DNA of 64,000 nucleotides from Pseudoflavonifractor sp902362925 (GTDB lineage: Bacteria; Bacillota; Clostridia; Oscillospirales; Oscillospiraceae). The position numbers and the translations under genes were made by a program. Shown here piece after piece: positions 26,878 through 35,642 of the stretch (position 1 is the first letter of the stretch; each line of letters begins with the position of its first letter). The notes beneath the pieces were generated by a model. It saw only the letters and a list, made by a program, of their open reading frames with translations. It searched no databases and had not been told where the DNA came from. The DNA is taken from the NCBI GenBank assembly GCA_902362925.1, contig CABIYL010000013.1. One strand, 5' to 3'.

Positions 26878-27968
26878 CACGCGCACGCTCCCTTCATCAC
26901 ACGCAGGGTCTCCAGAATGGCACCCAGAGTATTGTCAGCCAACTGGCTCTTGAGGCGGCGCATATTGCCCGCCATGGCCGAGAGCTTCTCCCGGTCGTAA
27001 ATCAGATTGCGGATGGCCTCCAGGCAGTCTTCGATCTCCTTGGCCGCCACGGCACCGATGCCCGCACGGAGCAGGAACCGGGCGTTGTTGATCTCCTGCT
27101 GGAGGAAGGGCTCCCAGGCCAGCAGAGGCAGCTCGGAGAAAATACTCTCAAACATGGTGATGCCGCCGGGCTTGGAGAGCATCAGGTCAGCCTGAGCCAT
27201 GTAGTCGTACACCCGGTCGGTGTAGCCCACCACATGGATGTGCTCGTACTTCCCCTCCAGCCGCTCCCGCAGCTTCTCGTTCCGTCCGGCGATGATGGTG
27301 GTCTCTACACCGGGCAGGGCATTGAGCTCCTCGTAGAACCGCTCCTTCCGGGGCAGCAGGCCCAGGCCGCCGCCCATGATGAGCAGGTGCCGGCGCTGTC
27401 CGTCCCGCTGGTGGGGTGTGGTCTTGAACTGGGCCTTCACCGGGATGCCCGTGGGCACGATGATGGCCGGGTCCACGCCCTTCCGGGCCAGCTGCTCCCG
27501 CAGCTCGGGGGTGCCCACCAGATAGCAGTCGGTGTTGCTGTTGATCCACTCGCCGTGGACCGACAAATCGGTGATACAGGTGATGAGGAGCAGCGCCACG
27601 CCTGTCTCCTGCTTCCAGCGGGACACCATCTGAGCGCAGAGGGGATGGGTGGCCACCACCATGTCGGGCCGCTCCTCTTCCAGCAGGGTCTCCAGCCGGT
27701 CCAGGAAGTGCCACTCAAAGGGCGGGTGGGCGTCGCTCTCCATGTTCTCGGTCATCTTATAATAAGTATTGTAAATCCCGCTGCCGTGGGTGACCAGCAG
27801 GGAAAAGCCCTTGTACCACGCCTCAGAGGCGCTGGGTACGGCATAATCAATAAAGTCCAGCACCTTGACCTCCGTGCCGGGCTCCTCGTCCTGGAACTGC
27901 TGCGCCAGAGACTGGGAGGCCGACCAGTGGCCCATGCCGAATTTTCCTGTCAAAATCAGGATTTTCAC
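26877..27968 (-). CDS. Diacylglycerol glycosyltransferase (MGDG synthase/UgtP-like, GT28 family)
   Basis: 363 residues. GTG 27968 is preferred because AGGAGGG lies six bases upstream, whereas ATG 27986 precedes that site. N-terminal MGDG-synthase domain (KILILTGKFGMGHWSASQSL, FIDYAVPSASEAWYKGF). C-terminal GT-B nucleotide-sugar domain (LIMGGGLGLLPR, LMLSKPGGITMFES, EPFLQQEINNARFL). It probably transfers glucose or galactose from a UDP-sugar to diacylglycerol at the inner membrane face. First gene of a three-gene overlapping operon. Confidence 0.9.
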   Translation of the reverse strand: MKILILTGKFGMGHWSASQSLAQQFQDEEPGTEVKVLDFIDYAVPSASEAWYKGFSLLVTHGSGIYNTYYKMTENMESDAHPPFEWHFLDRLETLLEEERPDMVVATHPLCAQMVSRWKQETGVALLLITCITDLSVHGEWINSNTDCYLVGTPELREQLARKGVDPAIIVPTGIPVKAQFKTTPHQRDGQRRHLLIMGGGLGLLPRKERFYEELNALPGVETTIIAGRNEKLRERLEGKYEHIHVVGYTDRVYDYMAQADLMLSKPGGITMFESIFSELPLLAWEPFLQQEINNARFLLRAGIGAVAAKEIEDCLEAIRNLIYDREKLSAMAGNMRRLKSQLADNTLGAILETLRVMKGACA

Positions 27969-28123
27969 GTCCAACCCTCCTGTCATTCCGCGTTTCCTTC
28001 CTGTTTACAGCTTTGAGTATAGCTTCTGAATCTTTAGAAAACCCTGCCCCAAAGCTTAAAGAATCATTAAGAAAAAGGAAATTTCTTATTTCGAAATTCC
28101 AGTTTTTATCACATTATAGACAG

Positions 28124-28168
28124 AACAGCGCGGCTTTTTTCATAAAACACGAAAAAAGCCGCGCTGTT
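28124..28168. terminator. Terminator between divergent-end operons
   Basis: 17-bp perfect inverted repeat (AACAGCGCGGCTTTTTT, 11-base loop). On the plus strand TTT follows. It lies eight bases after the phosphopantetheinyl transferase stop on the minus strand. Confidence 0.75.
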
Positions 28169-28175
28169 TTTACAT

Positions 28176-28718
28176 TTATGTTTTATTATCCTCCGCACCG
28201 TCTCTCCACAGAAGTCTGTACTCCTGCGGCCCGGCGGCGCACACAGCGGCATGCCAGCCCTCGCCGGAAAAGTCATGCAGCAGCAGACCCTCCGCCTGTT
28301 CTCCGGGCAGGGGCGGGCAGATTTTGGCCGGTCCGGCAATGCTGCCCCCCGTCCGCTTGACCCAGCTCTCCTTCCGGGTCCACAGCTGGCAGAATTTCTC
28401 CCAGCCGCCTCCCTGGGTCTGAAACCACTGGTACTCCCGGTCGCTGAGCACATACCGGGGCAGACCGGCGCGGTGGGGACGCACCCGCTCGATGTCCACC
28501 CCCACGCTCTGATCGGAGAAGGCGCAGAGAGCCAGGTCGCCGCTGTGGCTCAGATTGAAATGGATATGGGGCATGGAGGGAAAAAAGGGCTTTCCCATGG
28601 GCCCCCGCTCCACAGGCGGCATCTCCTCCAGGCCCCAGATCTCCCGCAGGCCCAGAGCCAGCAGACGCCGGGACGCAGCCCGCCCCTCCTCATTTCTGCT
28701 CCCCAGTATCAGCAGCAC
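28176..28718 (-). CDS. 4'-phosphopantetheinyl transferase (Sfp superfamily)
   Basis: 180 residues from GTG 28718, with AGGAGG upstream. Signature motifs are complete: FNLSHSGDLAL (residues about 54-64), VGVDIERVRP with the Mg-binding Asp/Glu (about 72), and FCQLWTRKESWVK with Glu and Lys (about 108-120). It transfers phosphopantetheine from CoA to a carrier protein. No NRPS, PKS or acyl carrier gene lies in the window, so the target is unknown. Short for the Sfp type, close to the AcpT-like clostridial enzymes. Confidence 0.9.
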   Translation of the reverse strand: MLLILGSRNEEGRAASRRLLALGLREIWGLEEMPPVERGPMGKPFFPSMPHIHFNLSHSGDLALCAFSDQSVGVDIERVRPHRAGLPRYVLSDREYQWFQTQGGGWEKFCQLWTRKESWVKRTGGSIAGPAKICPPLPGEQAEGLLLHDFSGEGWHAAVCAAGPQEYRLLWRDGAEDNKT

Positions 28719-28766
28719 GGCTTCTCCTCCTCTCCCATCACTGAGCCTATTTTAATGCTTTTTATA

Positions 28767-28795
28767 TTGTGTTTTCAATCTGTCTTTTGTACAAT
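28767..28795 (+). promoter_or_regulatory. Promoter of the zinc-ribbon gene
   Basis: TTGTGT, 17-base spacer, TACAAT, 65 bases before ATG 28861. Confidence 0.65.
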
Positions 28796-28860
28796 GATTG
28801 CAAAATCCCGGTGAACTGCCGCTGTCCCCCTTTCCCCGGGAAATAAGGAGTGACGCTTTT

Positions 28861-29073
28861 ATGGAACAGCAACAGTATGTCTGCCCCAAGTGCGGCTGTA
28901 TGACCTATGAGCACGACCAGTTCCAGGCCACCGGCGGAAACTTCGCCAAGTTCTTCGACATCCAGAACAAGAAGTTTTACACCATCACCTGCACCCGGTG
29001 CGGCTACACGGAGCTCTATAAGGCCCAGAACGACACCGGCATGGATATCCTCGACTTCCTCATCGGCGGCTGA
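28861..29073 (+). CDS. Small zinc-ribbon protein (DUF2082-like)
   Basis: 70 residues from ATG 28861, with AAGGAG upstream. Two knuckles, CPKCGC (residues 8-13) and CTRCGY (about 44-49), hold one zinc. The C-terminus FLIGG is typical of this widespread family of predicted nucleic-acid-binding zinc ribbons. Monocistronic. Function unknown. Confidence 0.85.
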   Translation: MEQQQYVCPKCGCMTYEHDQFQATGGNFAKFFDIQNKKFYTITCTRCGYTELYKAQNDTGMDILDFLIGG

Positions 29074-29077
29074 AAAA

Positions 29078-29107
29078 ACAGGCGGCGGGAATTTTCCCGC
29101 CGCCTGT
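29078..29107. terminator. Bidirectional terminator
   Basis: 14-bp perfect arms ACAGGCGGCGGGAA with a 2-base centre between convergent genes. TTTTTT follows on the minus strand. Confidence 0.85.
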
Positions 29108-29122
29108 GCTGTACTTGCCGTC

Positions 29123-29998
29123 TCAGTCCAGCACCTGGACACCTGCGCCCAGAGCCCCCTTGCCGATGTAGACGCTGAGGGTGGCATCCATCTCCCCCTG
29201 CCAGAAGTGGTCGTAGTTGGGGAAGAGCTGCTCCATTCTGGCCCGGAGCTGGGCCATCTCCTCCGGTGCGCCGCCGTTGGCCACCGCCAGGTTGTACCGC
29301 TTGTGGTCCCCCAGGGACTTGCGCACCAGCTCAATCAGCTTGTCCTGCACCGCCTTGCGGCCCCGGACCTTGGCGATGCTCTGGAGCTGTCCGTCCCCGG
29401 CAAAGGAGATGAGGGGCTTGATGCTCAGCATGGTCCCCGCCATGGCGGTCACCTTGCCGATGCGCCCGCCCTTGGCCAGATACTCCAGGGTATCCACAGA
29501 GAAGAAGGGGTAGGTATTGGCCAGCAGCTTGGGTACCCGCTCCTTCACCAGCTCATCCCAGGACATGCCGTTCTCAATGTCCTCCCAGGCCTGGAGCACC
29601 GAGACGCCCATGCCCAGTGCGCCGCTGAGGGAGTCAAACACGGCAATCTCAAGGTCGCTTCTGCTCTCGCCCAGCAGACGGACCATGTTGTAGGTGCCGG
29701 AAAGCCCCGAGGAGAGGTGGATGGCCAGCACCCGCTCATACCCGTCCGCCTTGATGCGGCTGAGAATCCGGTCGGCGGTGAAGAAATCGGGCAGAGAGGT
29801 CTTGGGCAGCTCCCCTGCCTCCAGGCGGCGGTAGATGTCCGAGGCGAAAATGTCCACTCCGTCGAAATACTCCCCGTCCCGGCAGGCGATTTTCAGCGGC
29901 ACGGTATAGATGGGCTTGCCAGCCCGCAGATCCTCCGAGAGGTCAGCGCAGGAATCCGTCAGAATCGCAATCTTATAAGGGTTTGACAACTCTATCAT
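29123..29998 (-). CDS. DegV-family fatty-acid-binding protein
   Basis: 291 residues. DegV landmarks: AILTDSCADLS (N-terminal loop), TSLPDFFTA, LAIHLSSGLSGTYN (fatty-acid carboxylate site), VDTLEYLAKGGRIGK. The family hands fatty acids to FakA kinase. No fakA is adjacent. ATG 29998 has its AGTAGG too close; TTG 29989, with AGGA eight bases upstream, is an equally good start. Divergent from a TetR gene across a palindromic operator, so TetR control is likely. Confidence 0.88.
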   Translation of the reverse strand: MIELSNPYKIAILTDSCADLSEDLRAGKPIYTVPLKIACRDGEYFDGVDIFASDIYRRLEAGELPKTSLPDFFTADRILSRIKADGYERVLAIHLSSGLSGTYNMVRLLGESRSDLEIAVFDSLSGALGMGVSVLQAWEDIENGMSWDELVKERVPKLLANTYPFFSVDTLEYLAKGGRIGKVTAMAGTMLSIKPLISFAGDGQLQSIAKVRGRKAVQDKLIELVRKSLGDHKRYNLAVANGGAPEEMAQLRARMEQLFPNYDHFWQGEMDATLSVYIGKGALGAGVQVLD

Positions 29999-30028
29999 CC
30001 TACTCTATAATTAACATTACTGGATATA

Positions 30029-30045
30029 ACATAACAGTGTTATGT
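30029..30045. promoter_or_regulatory. Palindromic operator between degV and tetR
   Basis: ACATAAC-AGT-GTTATGT, a perfect 7-bp inverted repeat central in the 99-base divergent gap. Size and position suit TetR binding. Confidence 0.65.
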
Positions 30046-30097
30046 GATTATTATATCTAACTTTTCCATCACTGTCAAGCGAGAAGGAGGCCAAAAA

Positions 30098-30694
30098 ATG
30101 GATTATCGCGAGCGGCGGAAGGCTCAGGCCCAACAGACGGAGCAGGCCATCCTTCAGGCGGCAATGGAGCTGTCCCATGAGGACAGCTTCGACCACGTGT
30201 CCATCCGGGACATCTGCCGCCGGGCCGGCATTACCACCGGCGCTTTTTATCACCATTTCAAGTCCAAGGAAGACATGCTGGTGCGTGGCTTTGCCTCCCT
30301 GGACGTCTATATGGAGCGGGCCCTGAGCGGCCACGAAAAGGACGACCCGGTGTCCCGGCTGTGGCTGCTGCTGTCCAGCTACGCCGGGTTCATGGAGGAG
30401 GAGGGCCATGAGCTGGTGGCACGGTACTATGTCCACCGCCTCTCCAACCCCTCCTTTGAGTCCATGGACCCCTCCCGCTTCACCCACCGGGCCATGCTGG
30501 AGTGTCTGCGGCAGACCAGAGATTTGGGGCGTCTGATGCCGGGCAAGTCGCCGGAGTGGGTGGCGGACTTCCTATTCCGCCACTTCCGGGGCGTGGCCAT
30601 TGACTGGATTCTCCACCAGGGTTCCTACCCATTATTGCCCAAGCTGGAGCAGGACTATCAGTTCTTCGCCCAGATCTTCCAGCGCACAGCTTAA
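30098..30694 (+). CDS. TetR/AcrR-family regulator
   Basis: 198 residues from ATG 30098, with AGAAGGAGG upstream. N-terminal HTH: ILQAAMELSHEDSFDHVSIR, DICRRAGITTGAFYHHFKSKED. The C-terminal ligand domain contains WLLLSSYAGFMEEEG and gives no ligand clue. Transcribed away from degV with a palindrome between them. It probably represses both and may respond to an acyl ligand, given its neighbour (inference). Confidence 0.9.
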   Translation: MDYRERRKAQAQQTEQAILQAAMELSHEDSFDHVSIRDICRRAGITTGAFYHHFKSKEDMLVRGFASLDVYMERALSGHEKDDPVSRLWLLLSSYAGFMEEEGHELVARYYVHRLSNPSFESMDPSRFTHRAMLECLRQTRDLGRLMPGKSPEWVADFLFRHFRGVAIDWILHQGSYPLLPKLEQDYQFFAQIFQRTA

Positions 30695-30700
30695 TAGCAA

Positions 30701-30732
30701 AACAGGGGCGCGTCCTGTGACGCGCCCCTGTT
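30701..30732. terminator. Bidirectional terminator
   Basis: 14-bp arms AACAGGGGCGCGTC/GACGCGCCCCTGTT between convergent genes. TTTTG follows on the minus strand. Confidence 0.82.
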
Positions 30733-30739
30733 GCTGTCT

Positions 30740-31771
30740 TTACCACTTATTCTCCACCCGCTCGGCGAAGCCCATAAAGTTCCGCAGCTCCACCGCTGTG
30801 CCGTCATCCAGCACCGCACGGCCGTTGAAGCGGCCGAACACCTGGTGCTGGTCGGATTTGAGCACCCCCACGCTGGTGCAGGCCGCCCGGTCCAGAACGG
30901 GCTGGAAGTCCATCTCAAAGCGGCCGTCGTCGCTGGTGAAGGTCCAGTTGGCCATGTAGTCGTACCGGCCGCCCTTTTGGGGGATGTGAAAGGCTACCTT
31001 GGAGAGCTTGTGGGCCTTTCCTGCGTAAAAGAGCATGTTCTCGGTGGCCGCCGAGGTGTCTCCGAAGCCGTAGCCGATGTTGAACCCGAAGGGTACCCCG
31101 TCCGCCAGACCGGAGGCGGAGCCCCAATACCAGGTGTTGTGATAGGTCCACACCCCACGGCCCCAGTCCAGGGTACCAAAGGAGTCCTCCGGGCGGAAGG
31201 TGTAGGTCTTATTCCCCAGGGTGACAGCCCCGGAGGCCCGCATACAGTTGATTTTCTGGTTGTAGTAGAAGTGCCCCGGCTTGTCGAAGGGGGTGCAGAT
31301 GACCATGGACTCCTCCGGCTCGTCAGTGAGCACCACCCGGGCGTCCAGGGCCTGTCCGTCCCGGAAATTGTCCATGTGGGCCACCAGCAACCGCTTGTCC
31401 CCGCTGGCCCGGAAGAAGAGGCCGTACCCCTTCCCCGACACCGCCGTGTCCCCCTGCTCGGATGTGGAGGGCAGGCCGGTGCGGCCCATGGGCAGAAGCC
31501 GCATGGGGCTCTTTGTCACCTGCCAGCCCTGGTCAAAGTCCAGGAGGGAGATGGAGTCCAGGCCCATGTAGGAGTTGTCCGCAATGGTGAGGGCCAGGGC
31601 AAAATGGTCGTTCATCACCAGGTAGTAGTCCCACTCCTTCAGCCGGGTGAGCCCTCCCTTTACCTTGCTGCGGTCGTATACCGGCAGAAGCCTTTTGGCG
31701 TATCCCGCCTCCGTCAGACTGCCCTGTTCGTCCAGCAGGGGGATGGGTGCTGTAATCTCATGCTGCTCCAC
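30740..31771 (-). CDS. DUF2804 family protein
   Basis: 343 residues from GTG 31771, with AGGAGGGA upstream and the family-typical start EQHEITAPIPLLDEQG. Conserved segments: KEWDYYLVMND, RPEDSFGTLDWGRGVWTYHNTWYWGSA-type region (residues about 215-240) and FGFNIGYGFGDTS. The family folds as paired beta barrels like lipocalin/AttH proteins and has no established biochemistry. No signal peptide. Single gene with its own promoter. Confidence 0.85.
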   Translation of the reverse strand: MEQHEITAPIPLLDEQGSLTEAGYAKRLLPVYDRSKVKGGLTRLKEWDYYLVMNDHFALALTIADNSYMGLDSISLLDFDQGWQVTKSPMRLLPMGRTGLPSTSEQGDTAVSGKGYGLFFRASGDKRLLVAHMDNFRDGQALDARVVLTDEPEESMVICTPFDKPGHFYYNQKINCMRASGAVTLGNKTYTFRPEDSFGTLDWGRGVWTYHNTWYWGSASGLADGVPFGFNIGYGFGDTSAATENMLFYAGKAHKLSKVAFHIPQKGGRYDYMANWTFTSDDGRFEMDFQPVLDRAACTSVGVLKSDQHQVFGRFNGRAVLDDGTAVELRNFMGFAERVENKW

Positions 31772-31792
31772 GGCGCTCCCTCCTTTTTCTTC

Positions 31793-31821
31793 ATTATATC
31801 CCACCTGTCTCCCCAGAGCAA
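31793..31821 (-). promoter_or_regulatory. Promoter of the DUF2804 gene
   Basis: Minus strand TTGCTC, 17-base spacer, TATAAT. The same pair of hexamers, with the same spacing, stands before the sigma/CHAT operon at 56999-57027. Confidence 0.72.
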
Positions 31822-31876
31822 GCGGGCATAGGGACAACCAGGGGACGCATATCCTGTCTGGACGGGAGGTGGGAGC

Positions 31877-33046
31877 ATGATATCCAGACTGCTGGCCAGA
31901 CAATGGGTGCGGGACGCCATTCTGGGGCTGGCCCTGCTGTGCGCCACCCTGGGGCTGATGTTCTATCCCCAGGAGTGCATGTCGGCGGCCAAGGACGGCT
32001 TGACATTGTGCTACAATGTGATTATCCCCTCCCTGTTCCCCTTCTTTGTCCTCTCCTCCCTGGTGGTGGAGCTGGGGCTTGCGGGCTACCTGGGCAGGGC
32101 GCTGGAGAAGGTCATGCGTCCCCTATTCAACGTCAGCGGCGCATGCGCCTCCGCCTTTGCCCTGGGATTTATCGGCGGTTACCCGGTGGGTGCCAAAACC
32201 GCCATCAGCCTCTACGAGAAGGGCATGTGCTCCCGCACCGAGGCGGAGCGGCTGCTCTCCTTCTGCAACAACTCCGGTCCCGCCTTCATCCTGGGCGTGG
32301 TGGGAGCCGGGGTGTTCGGCAGCAGCAAGGTGGGGCTGCTGCTCTACCTGGCCCACGCCGCTGCGTCGGTGTGTGTGGGCATCCTCTTCCGCTTTTACAA
32401 GTCGGGCGGCGCCAAACGGGACAGGGAGCGTCCGGCGCCTCGGTTCCAGGCCCAGCGCTTTACCGCCGCCTTTACCGGGTCCATCAAAAACTCCTTCCTC
32501 TCCACCCTCAACATCTGCGCCTTTGTGGTGTTCTTCACCGTGGTCATCCGGCTGCTCTTCCTGTCCGGGGTGCTCTCCGGACTGTCCTGGATCCTGGGGA
32601 TCCTGCTGTCCCCCCTGGGCTTCTCTCAGGAGTGGGCGGAGCGGCTGCTCACCGGCTTTCTGGAGATCTCCTCCGGTGTGTGGACCCTGTCCGGCTCCGG
32701 AGCCCTGGCGGGACGGCTGTCCATGGCCGCCTTTATGCTGGGCTGGGCCGGTGTGTCCGTCCACTGCCAGGTGCTGTCCTTTATCGGCGGCAGCGGGCTG
32801 AGCGTGCGGACCTATCTGGTGGGAAAGCTGCTCCATGGCGGACTGTCCGCCCTGTTTGTGGCGGCGCTGTTCCGGCTCTTCTCCTTCGACGCCCCCGCGG
32901 CCGCCTACCTGGCCGATCAGGTGGCCTCCATCGCAGGGCTGGACTTCCGCACCGCCCTGGTCATCTCCACCGTGTCCGCCTGGGTGGTGTGGCTCCTCTT
33001 TTTCGCCGCCGCTGCCGCCGCCATCCGCCGCTGCCGGAGAGCTTGA
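31877..33046 (+). CDS. ylbJ: Sporulation integral membrane protein YlbJ
   Basis: 389 residues with about ten transmembrane helices and two nucleoside-recognition (Gate) domains: IIPSLFPFFVLSSLVVELG, then LGFIGGYPVGAKTA and CNNSGPAFILGVVGAG. These are characteristic YlbJ motifs. In Bacillus it is made under sporulation control and needed for heat-resistant spores. It marks the organism as an endospore former. The start overlaps the upstream region of the divergent DUF2804 gene. Confidence 0.9.
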   Translation: MISRLLARQWVRDAILGLALLCATLGLMFYPQECMSAAKDGLTLCYNVIIPSLFPFFVLSSLVVELGLAGYLGRALEKVMRPLFNVSGACASAFALGFIGGYPVGAKTAISLYEKGMCSRTEAERLLSFCNNSGPAFILGVVGAGVFGSSKVGLLLYLAHAAASVCVGILFRFYKSGGAKRDRERPAPRFQAQRFTAAFTGSIKNSFLSTLNICAFVVFFTVVIRLLFLSGVLSGLSWILGILLSPLGFSQEWAERLLTGFLEISSGVWTLSGSGALAGRLSMAAFMLGWAGVSVHCQVLSFIGGSGLSVRTYLVGKLLHGGLSALFVAALFRLFSFDAPAAAYLADQVASIAGLDFRTALVISTVSAWVVWLLFFAAAAAAIRRCRRA

Positions 33047-33145
33047 CGCTCCTTTTTCCCCTTCTTCCCTGTTTTTGTGGAAAATCCCGCCGAAATGCGC
33101 TATACTGTTATCCAAGAAAAGAAACGCCTTCCGGAGGGAACTGCC

Positions 33146-33355
33146 ATGCTGTTTCAAAAATCCATTGAGCCCCGCTGCGCCTACTGCACCCGCTCCGCGC
33201 CGCTGGATGAGGACACCCTGCTGTGCGCCAAAAAAGGGGTGGTGTCCCCGGGGAACCACTGCCGTGCCTTTCAGTACGACCCCTTCAAGCGTATCCCCCC
33301 CAGGCCGGTGGCTCCTGACTTCAGCAAGCTGAAGGACGAGGATTTCAGGCTGTAA
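33146..33355 (+). CDS. Small four-cysteine protein
   Basis: 69 residues from ATG 33146, with CGGAGGGA upstream. Four cysteines (CAYC, then LLCAKKG and NHCRAF) suggest one metal site of zinc-ribbon or rubredoxin-like type. The C-terminal half is proline-rich (RIPPRPVAPDF). No named family recognised. Followed by a strong terminator. Confidence 0.7.
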   Translation: MLFQKSIEPRCAYCTRSAPLDEDTLLCAKKGVVSPGNHCRAFQYDPFKRIPPRPVAPDFSKLKDEDFRL

Positions 33356-33363
33356 GTTCATAG

Positions 33364-33399
33364 AAAAAGAGGCCGGAGCAGCTGCTCCGGCCTCTTTTT
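33364..33399. terminator. Bidirectional terminator
   Basis: 36-bp perfect palindrome (AAAAAGAGGCCGGAGCAG arms) ending in TTTTTT on both strands. Confidence 0.92.
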
Positions 33400-33407
33400 T
33401 GTCTCTA

Positions 33408-35003
33408 TCAGCGCTCCCACTTCTCCACCAGGGCGCGGATCTGGTCGGCAAACTTGGCCAGGTCCTTGTTGGTGCCGCCCTTGTTGTGGCGAATGGCCTC
33501 CATGAGCTTCTCTCCGGCCTCCTCCAGGCGGCGGTAGGCGGGAGAACCGGCGTCCTGCGGCACAGCCTTCTTGGGCTGGGGGATGCCAGCCGCCAGCACC
33601 TTGCCGGAGAGCAGGTCGTAGACCTCCTCATACTCAGGGGCATGGGCGGAGAAGCCCTGCTCCCGCAGGGTGTTGGCGTAGATCTCGGTGACCTCCGAAT
33701 CGCCGTGGACCACAAAGACCTCCTTGGGTCTGGGGTTGTAGTAGTTGATCCAGGCCAGCAGGCCGTTCCGGTCGGCGTGAGAGGACAGGCCGTGGCACTG
33801 GGTGATCTCCGCGTTGACGGCGATGGTCTCGCCGAACAGCTTGACCTCGTGGGCCCCCTCCAGCAGACGGCGGCCCAGGCTGCCCTCGGCCTGATAGCCC
33901 ACAAAGACCACGCTGCACTCGCTGCGCCACAGATTGTGCTTCAGATGGTGGCGGATACGGCCGGCGTCGCACATGCCGGAGGCGGAGATGATGACCTTGG
34001 GAGTCTTGTCAGCGTTCAGGGCCTTGGACTCCTCGCTGCTCTCCACCAGGGTGAGACCGGGGAAGGTGAACAGAGCCTCGCCGTCCCGCACAACCTCCAG
34101 GGCCTCCTCGTCCAGGTAGCCGTGGAGGTCGCCGGAGAAGATACGGGTTGCCTCACGGGCCAGGGGGGAGTCCACGCAGACCTGGAAATTGGGGGCGTTG
34201 GGGGCCAGGTTCTCCTCCTTGATCTCCCGGATAAAGTAGAGCAACTCCTGGGTGCGTCCCACGGCAAAGGAGGGGATCACCACGTTGCCGCCACGGCCCA
34301 GGGTGCGGTCGATGATGGCCGCCAGCTCCTCCTTGTACTCCCCCTTGCCCTGGTGGAGCCGGTCGCCGTAGGTGCTCTCGGTGAGGACGTAGTCCGCCTC
34401 TTGGATGTACTGGGGGTCGCGGATGATGGGCTGGTCGTGGTTGCCGATGTCGCCGGAGAAGACGATCTTGCGGGTCTGTCCCTCCTCGGTAAGCCACAGC
34501 TCCACACTGGCCGAGCCCAGCAGGTGCCCGGCGTCGGTGAAACGGAGTTTGGCCGTTCCGGGGATCATGTCCAGCTCCTGGCCGTACTCGCAGGAGACCA
34601 GCTGCTTCAGCGTCAGCTCCGCGTCCTCCAGGGTGTAGAGCGGCTCCACCGGCGGACGTCCGGCACGCTTGCCCTTCTGGTTCTCCCACTGGGCGTCGCT
34701 CTCCTGAATGTGGGCGGAGTCCCGCAGCATGATGGACAGCAGCTGGGCGGTGAGACGGGTGCAGTAAATGGGGCCGTCAAAGCCCTGTTTGACCAGCAGC
34801 GGCAGACGTCCCGAGTGGTCGATGTGGGCGTGGGTCACCACAACGGCGTCGATATACCCGGGCGTAAAGTCCAGCCGGCTGTTGTCCTGCTCGTCCCGCC
34901 CCTGCTGGAGTCCGCAGTCCACCAGAATCCGCTTTCCGCCGCACTCCACACAGTGACAGCTTCCGGTTACCGCCTTGGCCGCGCCGAAAAAGGTCAGTTT
35001 CAT
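33408..35003 (-). CDS. Beta-CASP metallo-beta-lactamase nuclease (CPSF/Ysh1-like)
   Basis: 531 residues from ATG 35003, with AGGAGGT seven bases upstream. Motifs: HAHIDHSGRLP (zinc motif 2), SGDIGNHDQPI (motif 4), the beta-CASP region (PSFAVGRTQELLYFI, SASGMCDAGRI) and the RNA-specificity end (GLSSHADRNGLLAWI, VVHGDSEV). It lacks the RNase J C-terminal domain and resembles bacterial CPSF-like exonucleases. Role: RNA processing or decay in the cytoplasm. Confidence 0.9.
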   Translation of the reverse strand: MKLTFFGAAKAVTGSCHCVECGGKRILVDCGLQQGRDEQDNSRLDFTPGYIDAVVVTHAHIDHSGRLPLLVKQGFDGPIYCTRLTAQLLSIMLRDSAHIQESDAQWENQKGKRAGRPPVEPLYTLEDAELTLKQLVSCEYGQELDMIPGTAKLRFTDAGHLLGSASVELWLTEEGQTRKIVFSGDIGNHDQPIIRDPQYIQEADYVLTESTYGDRLHQGKGEYKEELAAIIDRTLGRGGNVVIPSFAVGRTQELLYFIREIKEENLAPNAPNFQVCVDSPLAREATRIFSGDLHGYLDEEALEVVRDGEALFTFPGLTLVESSEESKALNADKTPKVIISASGMCDAGRIRHHLKHNLWRSECSVVFVGYQAEGSLGRRLLEGAHEVKLFGETIAVNAEITQCHGLSSHADRNGLLAWINYYNPRPKEVFVVHGDSEVTEIYANTLREQGFSAHAPEYEEVYDLLSGKVLAAGIPQPKKAVPQDAGSPAYRRLEEAGEKLMEAIRHNKGGTNKDLAKFADQIRALVEKWER

Positions 35004-35118
35004 ACCAGGCACCTCCTTTTATACTTCTGGCTTCATTGTACCCTCCCCGCTGGGGAAATGCAATCAGGAGGTGGGCGGCAGTGTGTAGAATTTCCTTCCG
35101 TTCGCGGATTTTCCTCTC

Positions 35119-35340
35119 TCACCGGACACTGTCCACCGCCAGACGCTGGATATAGGCCGAGAGAGTGCGATAGGATGGGCAGAAAATCCGCCGGCCGGCT
35201 GCCAGGGAGAGGGCCTCGTTCCAGTCCGCCAGCGTGTAGGTATCCAGACTCTGGGTGGTCAGGAGGGTGAGCAGCCACACCGGGTCGGGGCGGTCCACGC
35301 CGTGCCGTTCCCGGAGGCGGCGCAGAATGGGGTTTTCCAT
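35119..35340 (-). CDS. Small hypothetical protein
   Basis: 73 residues from ATG 35340, preceded by a GGCGGGA-type site. It reads MENPILRRLRERHGVDRPDP and then WLLTLLTTQSLDTYTLADWN. Predicted all-helical, soluble, no signal. Codon use matches the neighbours and the start is sensible, but I recognise no family. It sits alone between the beta-CASP gene and the duplicated pyk tail. Confidence 0.55.
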   Translation of the reverse strand: MENPILRRLRERHGVDRPDPVWLLTLLTTQSLDTYTLADWNEALSLAAGRRIFCPSYRTLSAYIQRLAVDSVR

Positions 35341-35407
35341 GGGTATCCCGCCTTTCTTCTCCCCATTCTATGCGCCCTATCCCCGGAAGAACCTTCACAA
35401 ATGCAAA

Positions 35408-35493
35408 AAGAGCGGGGGATAGTCTCCCCCGCTCTTCGGTTTGGTGTTTCTTACACCACCTGAGCCTTAATCAGGTTGGTGGTGCCGCTCTTG
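35408..35493 (-). repeat. Duplicate copy of the pyk 3' end and terminator
   Basis: 86 bases that match 35600-35685 except for three adjacent-region differences (35437, 35438, 35440). It includes a copy of the last codons of pyruvate kinase, the stop, and a 12-bp terminator hairpin (AAGAGCGGGGGA) at 35408-35436. Spacing between copies is 192 bases. Confidence 0.9.
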
Positions 35494-35599
35494 TACCCCA
35501 CGGAATCCATTCCGTGGGGACCCCGGTTTTTCATCTGCTGGGGCGGAGTGAATCCGCCCCGCATCAAGGCTTTTGCTGCACAAAAGCCTTGGAATCGGC
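35494..35599. repeat. 106-base element of three consecutive hairpins
   Basis: Between the two pyk-tail copies: hairpin 1 CCCCACGGAAT/ATTCCGTGGGG, hairpin 2 GGGGCGGA/TCCGCCCC, hairpin 3 AAGGCTTTTG/CAAAAGCCTT. The interval is bounded by inverted CCGCTCTTG (35485-35493) and CAAGAGCGG (35599-35607). It does not code. It may be a small dispersed repeat or a structured RNA. Confidence 0.7.
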
Positions 35600-35628
35600 A
35601 AGAGCGGGGGATAGTCTCCCCCGCTCTT
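35600..35628 (-). terminator. Pyruvate kinase terminator
   Basis: 12-bp stem AAGAGCGGGGGA with a 5-base loop, 14 bases after the pyk stop. An identical hairpin is repeated at 35408-35436. Confidence 0.75.
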
Positions 35629-35642
35629 TAGATTGGTGTTTC

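Noticed and set aside
28798..28860. Longer start for the zinc-ribbon protein at 28798
   Set aside because: The extension covers the promoter -10 region and lacks a ribosome site. ATG 28861 has AAGGAG and the family-typical N-terminus.
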